In this document: piece by piece, positions 1-6,274 of the stretch
Layout: each line of letters begins with the position of its first letter
Numbering within the stretch: the first letter of the stretch is position 1
Source of the DNA: CAZQLW01 sp964639875
Lineage (GTDB): Archaea; Nanobdellota; Nanobdellia; Woesearchaeales; GW2011-AR9
Assembly (NCBI GenBank): GCA_964639875.1
Contig: CAZXEM010000059.1
Coordinates: forward strand, 1-6,940
Direction of reading: 5' to 3'
Length of the DNA stretch: 6,940 nucleotides
Translations under genes and position numbers: made by a program
Notes under the pieces: generated by a model
The model's database searches: none
Seen by the model: only the letters and a program-made list of their open reading frames with translations
Told to the model about the DNA's origin: nothing

Positions 1-888
1 CTCTTTAATTCTAGCCAAAGTAAGAAAATTGTCACCAGACTTAGCCATTTTATCCCCTTTTCCTAATACTAAAAATTCGTTATGTAACCAATATTTCACC
101 CATGGCTTTTTTCCAGTAGCTGCTTCAGATTGAGCAATTTCATTAACATGATGAACGGGGATATGATCAATACCACCGCAATGAATATCAAACTGTTCCC
201 CTAAGTATTTCATTGACATTGCTGAACATTCTAAATGCCAACCAGGATAACCTTCTCCCCAAGGACTCTCCCATTTCATCTCTTGATCTTTAAATTTGGA
301 TTTAGTGAACCATAACACAAAATCGTGCGAATTCTTTTTATTAGGATCTTTTTCTACACGAGACTTAGTTTTTGCTTTCAAATCAAGCCGAGCAAGTTTA
401 CCGTAATCTTTAAATTTAGAAGTGTTAAAGTAAACATTACCACCAGCAGTATAAGTGAACCCTTTCTTTTCCAGTTTTTCAATCAACCTAATTTGTTCTC
501 TAATATGGTCTGTTGCTTTTGGTAAATTATTAGGAACAATCATGTTAAGTTCTTTCATATCTTGATTAAAAGCTTGGGTATAAAAATCTGCTACTTCCCA
601 GACAGTTTTCTTTTCCCGTTCTGCTCCTTTAAGCATTTTATCTTCACCAACATCTGCATCAGAAGTAAGATGGCCAACATCAGTAATGTTCATAATATGT
701 TTTACCCTAAAACCATTAAATAAAAGAACCCTTTTTAAAAAATCATAAAAAAGGAAACCACGTAAATTACCAATATGTGCATAATGATAAACTGTCGGCC
801 CACAAGTATAAAGTCCAACTTCAGTTTTTTTAAGTGGAACAAAATCTTCTTTTTTCCTAGTCAGAGTATTGTAGAGTTTAATTGTCAT
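1..888 (-). CDS. cysS: Cysteinyl-tRNA synthetase, N-terminal 296 codons (3' end outside window)
   Basis: Class I aminoacyl-tRNA synthetase that charges tRNA-Cys with cysteine in the cytoplasm. The frame is open from an ATG at 888 to the window edge. Seen: YTCGPTVY at residues 27-34, the HIGH-type signature HIGN at 38-41, and KMAKS (for KMSKS) at 280-284. The four zinc ligands known from the E. coli enzyme align with C29, C221 (in LECSAMS), H246 and E250 (in HHVNE). The usual DLxFPHHENE stretch reads DHIPVHHVNE, a variant I associate from memory with enzymes of small-genome lineages. Spacing between motifs is normal, so the catalytic core is intact; the anticodon-binding part lies beyond base 1. 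The ATG is supported by a TATA-like box about 28 nt upstream and by the absence of a Shine-Dalgarno site, which fits a leaderless mRNA. The gene is divergent from the small gene at 1003. Confidence 0.96.
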   Translation of the reverse strand, partial: MTIKLYNTLTRKKEDFVPLKKTEVGLYTCGPTVYHYAHIGNLRGFLFYDFLKRVLLFNGFRVKHIMNITDVGHLTSDADVGEDKMLKGAEREKKTVWEVADFYTQAFNQDMKELNMIVPNNLPKATDHIREQIRLIEKLEKKGFTYTAGGNVYFNTSKFKDYGKLARLDLKAKTKSRVEKDPNKKNSHDFVLWFTKSKFKDQEMKWESPWGEGYPGWHLECSAMSMKYLGEQFDIHCGGIDHIPVHHVNEIAQSEAATGKKPWVKYWLHNEFLVLGKGDKMAKSGDNFLTLARIKE

Positions 889-911
889 TAAAGTAGAAGA
901 AATAGTTAAGG

Positions 912-920
912 TTTATAAAA
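912..920 (-). promoter_or_regulatory. TATA-like box of cysS (leaderless geometry)
   Basis: TTTATAAA lies in the AT-rich divergent spacer. Its centre (about 916) is 28 nt upstream of the cysS ATG, the usual archaeal TATA-to-start distance, so transcription should begin at or beside the start codon. No purine-rich ribosome site precedes the ATG. The neighbouring TATAAA at about 921-927 could serve instead. Confidence 0.55.
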
Positions 921-971
921 TTTATAGTTTATTACTATTAAAACATCAAATAAACATTCAAACACCAATAA

Positions 972-980
972 GAATATAAG
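972..980 (+). promoter_or_regulatory. TATA-like box of the 131-residue gene
   Basis: GAATATAAG is centred 27 nt upstream of the ATG at 1003. The bases between are pyrimidine-rich (TTTTTCTTACAG) with no Shine-Dalgarno site, which again suggests a leaderless message. Confidence 0.5.
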
Positions 981-1002
981 CATAACAATATTTTTCTTAC
1001 AG

Positions 1003-1398
1003 ATGAATCCAGAATATGGAACAATTGTAACAAATGCCAAACTTTCTGGCTTGCTTGACATTGAACAAAATAGTAGATTGATTCCGGGAGAGAATCGTCA
1101 AACATTAAATTCATTCTATGCTAGACATAAAGAGTCTATTGATCAAGTAGCAGAGATTGCGGGACAAGAACTTCAGTTAAGAACTGGAGAAAATGCAAAT
1201 TATAATTTTATGCAAAAATTCGCTACAGATTTACCATTAAAATTAAAAGTAAAATTAATTAAAGAAAACATTCATCAAGCTTTACCAAGTACTGTTCTTC
1301 ATACTTTAGCACTTTATACAGATACTTACAGAGGATATATAGCTGAGAACAAGCGTATTCTTAATATGGACGTTGAAGAACTGTTTCCGGAACAATAA
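1003..1398 (+). CDS. Hypothetical protein, 131 residues, mostly helical
   Basis: I do not recognise this protein. It has no signal peptide, no membrane segment, no cysteine and no metal-binding motif, so a soluble cytoplasmic protein is likely. Residues 32-62 (RQTLNSFYARHKESIDQV onward) and 77-117 (LPLKLKVKLIKENIHQAL onward) read as amphipathic helices. The C-terminus ends in the acidic DVEELFPEQ. Codon use resembles the neighbours. A TATA-like box 27 nt before the ATG and the compact fit between divergent cysS and a convergent neighbour (32 bp from stop to stop) support a real gene rather than a chance frame. An adaptor or DNA-associated role would be a guess. Confidence 0.7.
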   Translation: MNPEYGTIVTNAKLSGLLDIEQNSRLIPGENRQTLNSFYARHKESIDQVAEIAGQELQLRTGENANYNFMQKFATDLPLKLKVKLIKENIHQALPSTVLHTLALYTDTYRGYIAENKRILNMDVEELFPEQ

Positions 1399-1430
1399 TC
1401 ATTCTTCAATTTTAAGATTTAGGTAAACAA

Positions 1431-2102
1431 TTATAATTTCAAAATCTCTGCGTTATTTAAACTTTCGTTCATTAATAAGTTTAAATCTAACTTTTTCAGT
1501 TCTCTCTCAATTTTTTCTGGATTAGATTTGGTTGACGGATTTTTGGGTCCAAGTAAACAACAAATCTCTGGCCCTGAAGATATTTCATAGGTGCCTATTT
1601 TTTTGGCAAGATCAATAATTTCTTGTTTATCAAAAGTTAATACTGGGCGAAATATTTCTAAACTTAAATTTTTAGTAATCACATTTAAATTACTTAACGT
1701 TTGACTCGAAACTTGGGCTAAATTTTCCCCAGTAACCAAATATTGAGCTTTTTCTTTATCTGCAATCAATTCAGCAGTTTTAAACATTAAAATCTTACTA
1801 AGAATAAAATAGTCTCGATGATCACATTTAGTTGTTAAATCTTTCAACACTTCCGCAAATGGAATTAAATAAACTTTTTTTAATCCTAGAATTTTAACTA
1901 ATTCTTTAACTTTGTCCAATTCCTCCTCACCAGTAAGCGGAACTTGATGAAAATGGACAGGAATAATATCTAGACGATTCTGCATTAAATTAATTGCTAC
2001 TGGAGAATCTATTCCTCCACTAAGTAAAGCCACCGCTTTTTCCATATAATCTTTACAAAGATTATCATTCAAAGACAGTGGGATGCGTTCGTTTACACTC
2101 AC
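1431..2102 (-). CDS. ThiI-type PP-loop tRNA sulfurtransferase domain, stand-alone (no THUMP)
   Basis: ATP-pyrophosphatase of the ThiI family, probably acting in 4-thiouridine formation in tRNA. The PP-loop SGGIDSP is at residues 28-34 and is followed by the family hallmarks PVHFHQVPLT, VTGENLAQVSSQTLSNL, RPVLTFDKQEIIDLAKKIGT and PEICCLLGPKNP. Full-length ThiI carries ferredoxin-like and THUMP tRNA-binding domains before this domain; here only about 20 residues precede the P-loop. The YxCxxC found in many archaeal ThiI proteins is replaced by DYFILS, although the later CC pair (in PEICCLL) is kept. Start choice is uncertain. GTG at 2102 directly follows an in-frame TAA and has GGTGG 4 nt before it. 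ATG at 2045 (MEKAVALLSGG) gives 204 residues and matches where such domains usually begin, but lacks a clear ribosome site. The 3' end is convergent with the hypothetical gene. Confidence 0.85.
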   Translation of the reverse strand: MSVNERIPLSLNDNLCKDYMEKAVALLSGGIDSPVAINLMQNRLDIIPVHFHQVPLTGEEELDKVKELVKILGLKKVYLIPFAEVLKDLTTKCDHRDYFILSKILMFKTAELIADKEKAQYLVTGENLAQVSSQTLSNLNVITKNLSLEIFRPVLTFDKQEIIDLAKKIGTYEISSGPEICCLLGPKNPSTKSNPEKIERELKKLDLNLLMNESLNNAEILKL

Positions 2103-2172
2103 TTACCCACCAAAAATCATTAATGACAAACTTTGTCCTCCTTTCAGGAAAGGTATTTGTTTCATTTTATAA
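2103..2172 (-). promoter_or_regulatory. Promoter and leader of the ThiI-like gene, with two perfect palindromes and a 5-codon leader ORF
   Basis: On the minus strand a TATA box (TTATAAAA, plus-strand 2165-2172) predicts a start near 2141. A perfect inverted repeat, CCTTTC-AG-GAAAGG (2140-2153), spans that start, where a repressor would sit. A second, GACAAA-C-TTTGTC (2125-2137), lies just inside the transcript. The RNA would begin near GGAGG. An ATG at 2120 opens a 5-codon frame (MIFGG, then TAA) that ends directly before the GTG at 2102. If the second palindrome folds, GGAG is brought within about 4 nt of that ATG. The repeats are seen directly; regulation is inferred. Confidence 0.45.
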
Positions 2173-2223
2173 GATTTATTGTTTTTAAGAAACAAATGGT
2201 TAATTAATTAACAATTAGAAACA

Positions 2224-2231
2224 TTTATTAA
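2224..2231 (+). promoter_or_regulatory. TATA-like box of the transglutaminase gene
   Basis: TTTATTAA is centred 26-27 nt upstream of the ATG at 2254, with no good Shine-Dalgarno site between (the sequence before the ATG is AAGTAAG). This is the same leaderless spacing as at cysS, 1003 and PAN. Confidence 0.45.
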
Positions 2232-2253
2232 CTTATTTTAAGTATTAAGTAAG

Positions 2254-4218
2254 ATGAAAAAAATATTACTAATAACGCTATTCATTCTCACTATCTTTAT
2301 TGTCCCGCTAGTTCTAGCTGATAACAATCTTTATCTTTATGATTCATTAAAGTTACAATTAGACATTAATGGAGAATTTGAACTTGTTTCGGAAGGTGCA
2401 GCTTCTTCAGTAAAAAAGGTTAGTGCCGAACTCTTACTTTATCCAAAAAAAAGTTACCGTCAAACATTACAAGAAATTGACACGTTAGGAGAAGTTGAAG
2501 ATAATAAAATTACATTTTCTTGGCAAGATCCAGAATTTGGTAAAAATAAGTTCAGTTATTCTGCAATTATTAAAACTGAGAATAAAAGAGTAAAAGTTAA
2601 AAAGAAAATAAGTTATCCAATTGATGAACTACCCTCAGAAATTGAAGAGTATTTATTACCCACGGAAACTATTGATTCTCATTATCCACAAATTATTACT
2701 CAAGCATCTGAATTAGCTGAAGGGGAAACTGATTTGTTCAAAGTTGCGTTTAAGTTAGCAAGTTGGGTTGAAGATAATGTTGAATACGATTTAAGTACTT
2801 TAACTGCTGAGACATCCCAAAAAGCTTCCTGGGTACTAAATAATCGACAAGGCGTCTGTGATGAAATGACGTCACTCTTTATCGCTATGGCCCGATCTTT
2901 AGGAATACCTGCAAGGTTTGTTTCTGGAATATCATATACTACTTCAGAACTTTTTACAGAAAGATGGCAACCACACGGTTGGGCAGAAGTTTATTTCCCC
3001 GAAGTGGGTTGGGTAAGTTTTGACATTACTTTTGGTGAATATGGTTATATTGACGTCACCCATATGAAATTACGTGATGGGTTTGACCCAGTAGAACCTT
3101 CAACTAGATATGAATGGTTAGCAAATCAAGTTGGAATAAAAACTAATGATTTAAAATTAAACACTAAAATTATTGATTTTGGAGAAATACAAAAAGAAGA
3201 ACTTCTTCTAGAACAAGAAATTTTAGCAACAGAAGTGGGATTAGGAAGTCATAACCTTGTCAAAGGAATTGTAAAAAATACCGCTGATTATTATGCAGCA
3301 ACAACATTACAATTAGCAGCACCAAAAGAAGTAGAAGTTATTGGCAAAAATAAACGAAAAATCCTCTTAGCACCAAAAGAAATTAAAGAAACATTTTGGA
3401 TCATCAAGGTTGCAAATAATCTTAAAGATAATTATTGGTACCAATTCCCAGTAATAGTATATTCAGAAAAAAACGTTTCAAGAGAAGATAGTTTTAAATT
3501 TTCAAATGGCAAACCAATATACTCTCAGAAAGATATTGAAAAACTTACAGTTAAAGATGAAGAAAAAAGTTATTCTCGAAAAGTTTCTTTCAGTTGTGAT
3601 TATCCAACAGAAATTTTTGTTGATGAAGAAGCATTAATAAAATGTGAGATTAAAAATAGTGGAAACACTAATTTAAAACAAATTAATTTCTGTTTAAATA
3701 ACGTTTGTCAAAAAGTAGACTTACCAATTAACCAAGAAGGAAGTCAAGAAATAACAGTTAAAGGTAAAAATATTGGTTGGAACAAGATTATTGTAAGTGC
3801 AGAAAACGAAATGATTGAGAAAAAAACCTCATTAGAATTTGCAGTTTTAGATTCACCGGAGATAGAAATAAAAACTAATTTCCCAAAAGAAGTTATGTTT
3901 ACTGAACAATTTAAAATCATCTTAAATTTGGAGAAAAAATCGTTTAGTGTTCCGGAAAATATTAAAATCATTATTGACGGACCTGGTTTTGAAAATCAAT
4001 GGACTTTAGAAGAGTTAAACAAAGAAGAAGAATTGGTTTTAGAAATGAAAAGTGAAAGGTTAAGTAAAGATAACACTTTCTTGATAACCACTAGTTGGGA
4101 TGATAAAAATGGTAAAAGATACTCAAAAGAGAAAAAGATTATAATTAATGCAAAAAGTTCAAACTTTAAAGAAAAAGTTAAAATGTGGTTAAATGGTTTG
4201 TTAAAAGTATTCTATTAG
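2254..4218 (+). CDS. Secreted transglutaminase-like (TGc) protein with C-terminal beta-sandwich domains
   Basis: Exported papain-fold protein, either a protease/peptidase or a protein cross-linker acting outside the membrane. Residues 1-22 form a signal peptide (Lys-Lys, then a hydrophobic run, VLA before D23). An N-terminal beta-rich region spans about 24-135. The TGc domain is about 155-275 and its whole triad is visible: C202 in QGVCDEMTSLFIAMARSLGI, H241 in HGWAEVYFP and D257 in WVSFDITFG. Three probable Ig- or CARDB-like domains follow (about 305-410, 440-535, 535-635). The second holds C448, C464, C480 and C485, which could form disulfides. There is no C-terminal membrane anchor, only a short amphipathic end (VKMWLNGLLKVFY). 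If the signal is uncleaved it would serve as an N-terminal anchor. The substrate cannot be read from sequence. The gene is divergent from the ThiI-like gene and convergent with the Lys-rich gene. Confidence 0.88.
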   Translation: MKKILLITLFILTIFIVPLVLADNNLYLYDSLKLQLDINGEFELVSEGAASSVKKVSAELLLYPKKSYRQTLQEIDTLGEVEDNKITFSWQDPEFGKNKFSYSAIIKTENKRVKVKKKISYPIDELPSEIEEYLLPTETIDSHYPQIITQASELAEGETDLFKVAFKLASWVEDNVEYDLSTLTAETSQKASWVLNNRQGVCDEMTSLFIAMARSLGIPARFVSGISYTTSELFTERWQPHGWAEVYFPEVGWVSFDITFGEYGYIDVTHMKLRDGFDPVEPSTRYEWLANQVGIKTNDLKLNTKIIDFGEIQKEELLLEQEILATEVGLGSHNLVKGIVKNTADYYAATTLQLAAPKEVEVIGKNKRKILLAPKEIKETFWIIKVANNLKDNYWYQFPVIVYSEKNVSREDSFKFSNGKPIYSQKDIEKLTVKDEEKSYSRKVSFSCDYPTEIFVDEEALIKCEIKNSGNTNLKQINFCLNNVCQKVDLPINQEGSQEITVKGKNIGWNKIIVSAENEMIEKKTSLEFAVLDSPEIEIKTNFPKEVMFTEQFKIILNLEKKSFSVPENIKIIIDGPGFENQWTLEELNKEEELVLEMKSERLSKDNTFLITTSWDDKNGKRYSKEKKIIINAKSSNFKEKVKMWLNGLLKVFY

Positions 4219-4254
4219 AATTAATGATAAAAAAATTATAAAAAAATAAAAAAG
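4219..4254 (-). terminator. T-rich terminator region downstream of the Lys-rich gene
   Basis: The 36-bp convergent spacer is almost pure A on the plus strand. It therefore reads as successive T runs on the minus strand directly after the stop codon of the Lys-rich gene, matching archaeal oligo-T termination. There is no hairpin and no clear T run for the plus-strand gene that converges here. Confidence 0.5.
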
Positions 4255-4794
4255 TTATCTTCTTTTTTTTGCTTTTCGAGTTACAGCTGCTTTCTTACCT
4301 GCTTTCCTTCGAACTGCAGTTTTTTTCTTTCGAGTTACTGCTGCTTTCTTACCTGCTTTCCTTCGAACTGCAGTTTTTCTTTTTTTAGTAGCTGCTGCTT
4401 TCTTACCTGCTTTCTTTCGAACTGCAGTTTTTCTTTTTTTAGTAGCTGCTGCTTTTTTTCCAGCTTTAACTCTTTTTACTGACTTACGCTTAGCAGGTTT
4501 TCTCTTAGCTGCTTTCTTCTTAGCAGGTTTTCTCTTAGCTGCTTTCTTCTTAGCAGGTTTCTTCTTAACTGCTTTCTTCTTAGCAGGTTTTCTCTTAGCT
4601 GCTTTCTTTTTTACAGCTTTTTTCTTTACAGCCTTTCGTTTTACTGCCTTTTTCTTAACCGCCTTCTTTTTAACTGCTTTTCTCTTAACTACTCTCTTTT
4701 TAACAGCTTTCTTTTTAACAACTTTTTTCTTTACAGCTTTTCGTTTTACTGCTTTTTTCTTAACCACTCTTTTTTTTACAACTTTTTTAGCCAT
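4255..4794 (-). CDS. Histone H1-tail-like Lys/Arg repeat protein, 179 residues
   Basis: Probable chromatin- or RNA-binding polycation. By my count 79 Lys and 21 Arg make up 100 of 179 residues; there is no Asp, Glu, aromatic, Leu, Ile or Cys. Residues 1-105 are 21 pentads of the form V/A-K-K/R-K/R-A/V/P/S, moving from Val-type (VKKKA) to Pro-type (AKRKP) units. Residues 110-179 are four 18-residue units starting KAGKKAA, the last shortened. No globular domain and no archaeal histone fold is present. Known analogues are eukaryotic H1 tails, chlamydial Hc2, Bordetella BpH1, AlgP and mycobacterial HupB tails; similarity may be compositional convergence. The start is set by GAGGTG (4801-4806) placed 6 nt before ATG 4794 (3 nt before ATG 4797). 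The frame runs open to 4932, but that upstream part has ordinary composition and is leader. Confidence 0.85.
   Translation of the reverse strand: MAKKVVKKRVVKKKAVKRKAVKKKVVKKKAVKKRVVKRKAVKKKAVKKKAVKRKAVKKKAVKKKAAKRKPAKKKAVKKKPAKKKAAKRKPAKKKAAKRKPAKRKSVKRVKAGKKAAATKKRKTAVRKKAGKKAAATKKRKTAVRRKAGKKAAVTRKKKTAVRRKAGKKAAVTRKAKKRR
4258..4467 (-). repeat. Tandem 54-bp in-frame repeat, about 4 copies
   Basis: Units at 4414-4467, 4360-4413, 4306-4359 and 4258-4305 (last shortened) encode KAGKKAA(A/V)T(K/R)K followed by KTAVR. Bases are near-identical too, for example CTGCTTTCTTACCTGCTTTC recurs on the plus strand, which suggests recent expansion by slippage or unequal recombination. Confidence 0.85.
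4468..4794 (-). repeat. Degenerate 15-bp tandem repeat array (pentapeptide-encoding)
   Basis: About 21 consecutive 15-bp units encode the [VA]-K-[KR]-[KR]-[AVPS] pentads. Codon choices vary between units (AAA/AAG, several Ala codons), so this array looks older or more diverged than the 54-bp repeats next to it. Confidence 0.75.
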
Positions 4795-4800
4795 CATTAA

Positions 4801-4849
4801 CACCTCTTTATTTTTAATTAACAAAAAGGAAGTTATTTTCCTTTTTAAA
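4801..4849 (-). promoter_or_regulatory. Promoter, operator-like inverted repeat and ribosome site of the Lys-rich gene
   Basis: A TATA-like TTTAAAAA on the minus strand (plus-strand 4842-4849) predicts a start near 4819, about 22 nt before the first ATG. A perfect 9-bp inverted repeat, AAAAAGGAA (4823-4831) and TTCCTTTTT (4838-4846) around a 6-nt centre, lies between the TATA box and that start and overlaps the box, an operator-like position. The ribosome site GAGGTG is at 4801-4806. Unlike most neighbours this message would have a leader and strong Shine-Dalgarno pairing, which suits an abundant protein. Confidence 0.45.
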
Positions 4850-4980
4850 TCTATCGGAAACGTTACCTGTTTTAGAAACTTAAAAAACAGTTTTAATTTT
4901 TTTTCAAAACAATTTAAAAAAAATATATTCATGTTTTGTTAACAGGGAAAAATGGTTAAGTCTATTTTCCGAGGATAAAC

Positions 4981-4988
4981 TTTAAAAA
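4981..4988 (+). promoter_or_regulatory. TATA-like box of the PAN gene
   Basis: TTTAAAAA is centred 27-28 nt before the ATG at 5012 with no Shine-Dalgarno site between, the fourth gene in the window with this spacing. The rest of the 217-bp spacer (4795-5011) is AT-rich and holds no gene. It has a 7-bp inverted repeat (CTGTTTT 4867-4873, AAAACAG 4884-4890) of unknown meaning. Confidence 0.5.
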
Positions 4989-5011
4989 GTAGAGTTAATC
5001 TCCAAACAGAA

Positions 5012-6238
5012 ATGGTTAATCGAGAAAAAAATAAAAAAGAAGACTTTGCAGAAATAGTTGAACAACTCAATAAAATAAGTAATACAAAAATTACTAAGAA
5101 TGTTAGTAAACCTGATAACAAATTAGAAGAAGAAAATAACGCCCTTAACAATAATCTTAAGAGGATGGAAGAAGAAAACTTCATGCTTAAAGAAATGTTT
5201 AACAAAGCTAATGCTGAATTAAATAACATTAAAAAACCAGCATTACTTGTTGCTGATGTGGTTAATATTTTTGAAGATAATAAAGCAGTAATCAAATTAC
5301 TTAATGGCAACAAATTTTATTGTTATTTTTCTCAAGAGATTAAAAACCTTTCACCGGGAGATACAGTCCTTGTTGACCAAAAGTCATTAAATATTGTTGA
5401 AAAGGTTGAAGTAGCAGACAATTTTGAAGTTGAAAAATTTGTTATTATTGAAAAACCGCAAGAAAATTGGGGAGACATTGGTGGATTAAGAAAAGAAATT
5501 GAAGAAGTTAAAGAAGTTATTGAACTACCACTGAAAAAACCCCACTTGTTCAAACAAATAGGAATTAAACCACCTAAAGGAACTTTATTGTATGGCCCAC
5601 CAGGAACTGGTAAAACTCTACTTGCCAAAGCTGTTGCTCATAGTACTAATGCAACTTTTATTGAGATAGTAGGATCTGAATTAGTACAAAAATTTATTGG
5701 CGAAGGTGCTAAATTAGTAAAAGAAATTTTTAATCTTGCAAGGAAAAAAGCTCCTGCAATTGTTTTCATTGATGAACTTGACGCTCTTGCAGCCAGAAGG
5801 ATGGAAACTGGTACTTCTGGAGAAAGAGAAGTTAGTAGAACTTTTATGCAATTACTTGCTGAATTGGACGGTTTTAAACATCTTGACAATGTTAAAATCA
5901 TTGGAGCTACTAATAGAATCGACATTTTAGATACAGCAATTACTCGACCAGGAAGATTGGACAGATTAATCCATATTGGTTTACCAGATGCAGAAGGTGT
6001 ATTAGAAATTCTTAAAGTTCACTCCAAAAATATGAATTTGGAAAAAGTTAAACTGAAAGAGTTAGTAAAAGAAATGGAAAATTTCAGTGGTGCAGAAATT
6101 AGAGCAGTTTGTACAGAAGCTGGTTATTTTGCTATCCGTGAAAATAGATCTTCTATTGATCAAAATGATTTCTTGGAAGCAATTGAAAAAGTTAGAATTG
6201 AAGAAGATGATGAGGACCATAAAGACATCTTTGGTTAG
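5012..6238 (+). CDS. pan: Proteasome-activating nucleotidase (PAN), AAA ATPase
   Basis: Hexameric ATPase that unfolds proteins and threads them into the 20S proteasome, the archaeal counterpart of Rpt1-6. Domains in order: N-terminal coiled coil (about 36-74); OB domain (about 76-145) beginning at P76, the likely cis-proline switch; AAA core from about 150. Walker A is GPPGTGKT (195-202), the aromatic pore loop KFIGEG (227-232), Walker B VFIDELDA (251-258), sensor 1 GATNR (298-302), and the arginine fingers R312 and R315 in RPGRLDR. The C-terminal helical domain carries SGAEIRAVCTEAG. At 408 residues it has the family's usual length. The last residues are IFG, so the canonical hydrophobic-Tyr-any (HbYX) tail that docks into the 20S ring has Phe in place of Tyr. 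Proteasome subunits are not in the window. A Cdc48-type ATPase is unlikely because there is one AAA module and a PAN-type coiled coil. Confidence 0.95.
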   Translation: MVNREKNKKEDFAEIVEQLNKISNTKITKNVSKPDNKLEEENNALNNNLKRMEEENFMLKEMFNKANAELNNIKKPALLVADVVNIFEDNKAVIKLLNGNKFYCYFSQEIKNLSPGDTVLVDQKSLNIVEKVEVADNFEVEKFVIIEKPQENWGDIGGLRKEIEEVKEVIELPLKKPHLFKQIGIKPPKGTLLYGPPGTGKTLLAKAVAHSTNATFIEIVGSELVQKFIGEGAKLVKEIFNLARKKAPAIVFIDELDALAARRMETGTSGEREVSRTFMQLLAELDGFKHLDNVKIIGATNRIDILDTAITRPGRLDRLIHIGLPDAEGVLEILKVHSKNMNLEKVKLKELVKEMENFSGAEIRAVCTEAGYFAIRENRSSIDQNDFLEAIEKVRIEEDDEDHKDIFG

Positions 6239-6251
6239 AGAATGAAAGAAA

Positions 6252-6274
6252 TTATTCTCAAAATAGAGAAATAA
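6252..6274. terminator. Imperfect hairpin between PAN and the minus-strand RNA candidate
   Basis: TTATTCTC (6252-6259) can pair with GAGAA and TAA (6266-6270 and 6272-6274) with one bulged A and a 6-nt loop. On the minus strand it is followed by TTTCTTT and preceded by TTTATTT, so it fits better as the end of the RNA at 6275-6365. On the plus strand it sits 14 nt after the PAN stop without a T run. Confidence 0.35.

Noticed and set aside
325..525. Plus-strand frame of 66 codons
   Set aside because: It lies wholly antisense to the conserved cysS coding sequence and has no recognisable content.
2103..2153. TPP riboswitch before the ThiI-like gene
   Set aside because: The leader is about 40 nt and lacks the CUGAGA and other conserved TPP-binding segments.
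3744..3971. Minus-strand frame inside the transglutaminase gene
   Set aside because: Shadow of the beta-domain coding region; no motif and no promoter.
4258..4794. CRISPR array
   Set aside because: Repeats are contiguous, in frame and coding, with no unique spacers.
4867..4904. Intrinsic terminator (7-bp stem followed by T runs) on the plus strand
   Set aside because: No plus-strand gene ends there; the nearest plus-strand gene ends at 4218.
4795..4932. N-terminal extension of the Lys-rich protein back to an ATG at 4932
   Set aside because: Composition is unlike the rest of the protein, there is no ribosome site at 4932, and GAGGTG sits right before the ATGs at 4797 and 4794.
4939..5313. 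Minus-strand hydrophobic frame over the PAN 5' part
   Set aside because: The Leu/Ser-rich translation is what the complement of a Glu/Lys/Asn-rich coiled coil gives; PAN is certain.
5332..5930. Further frames on both strands inside PAN
   Set aside because: They overlap the Walker A and Walker B coding region, so they are shadows of a conserved gene.
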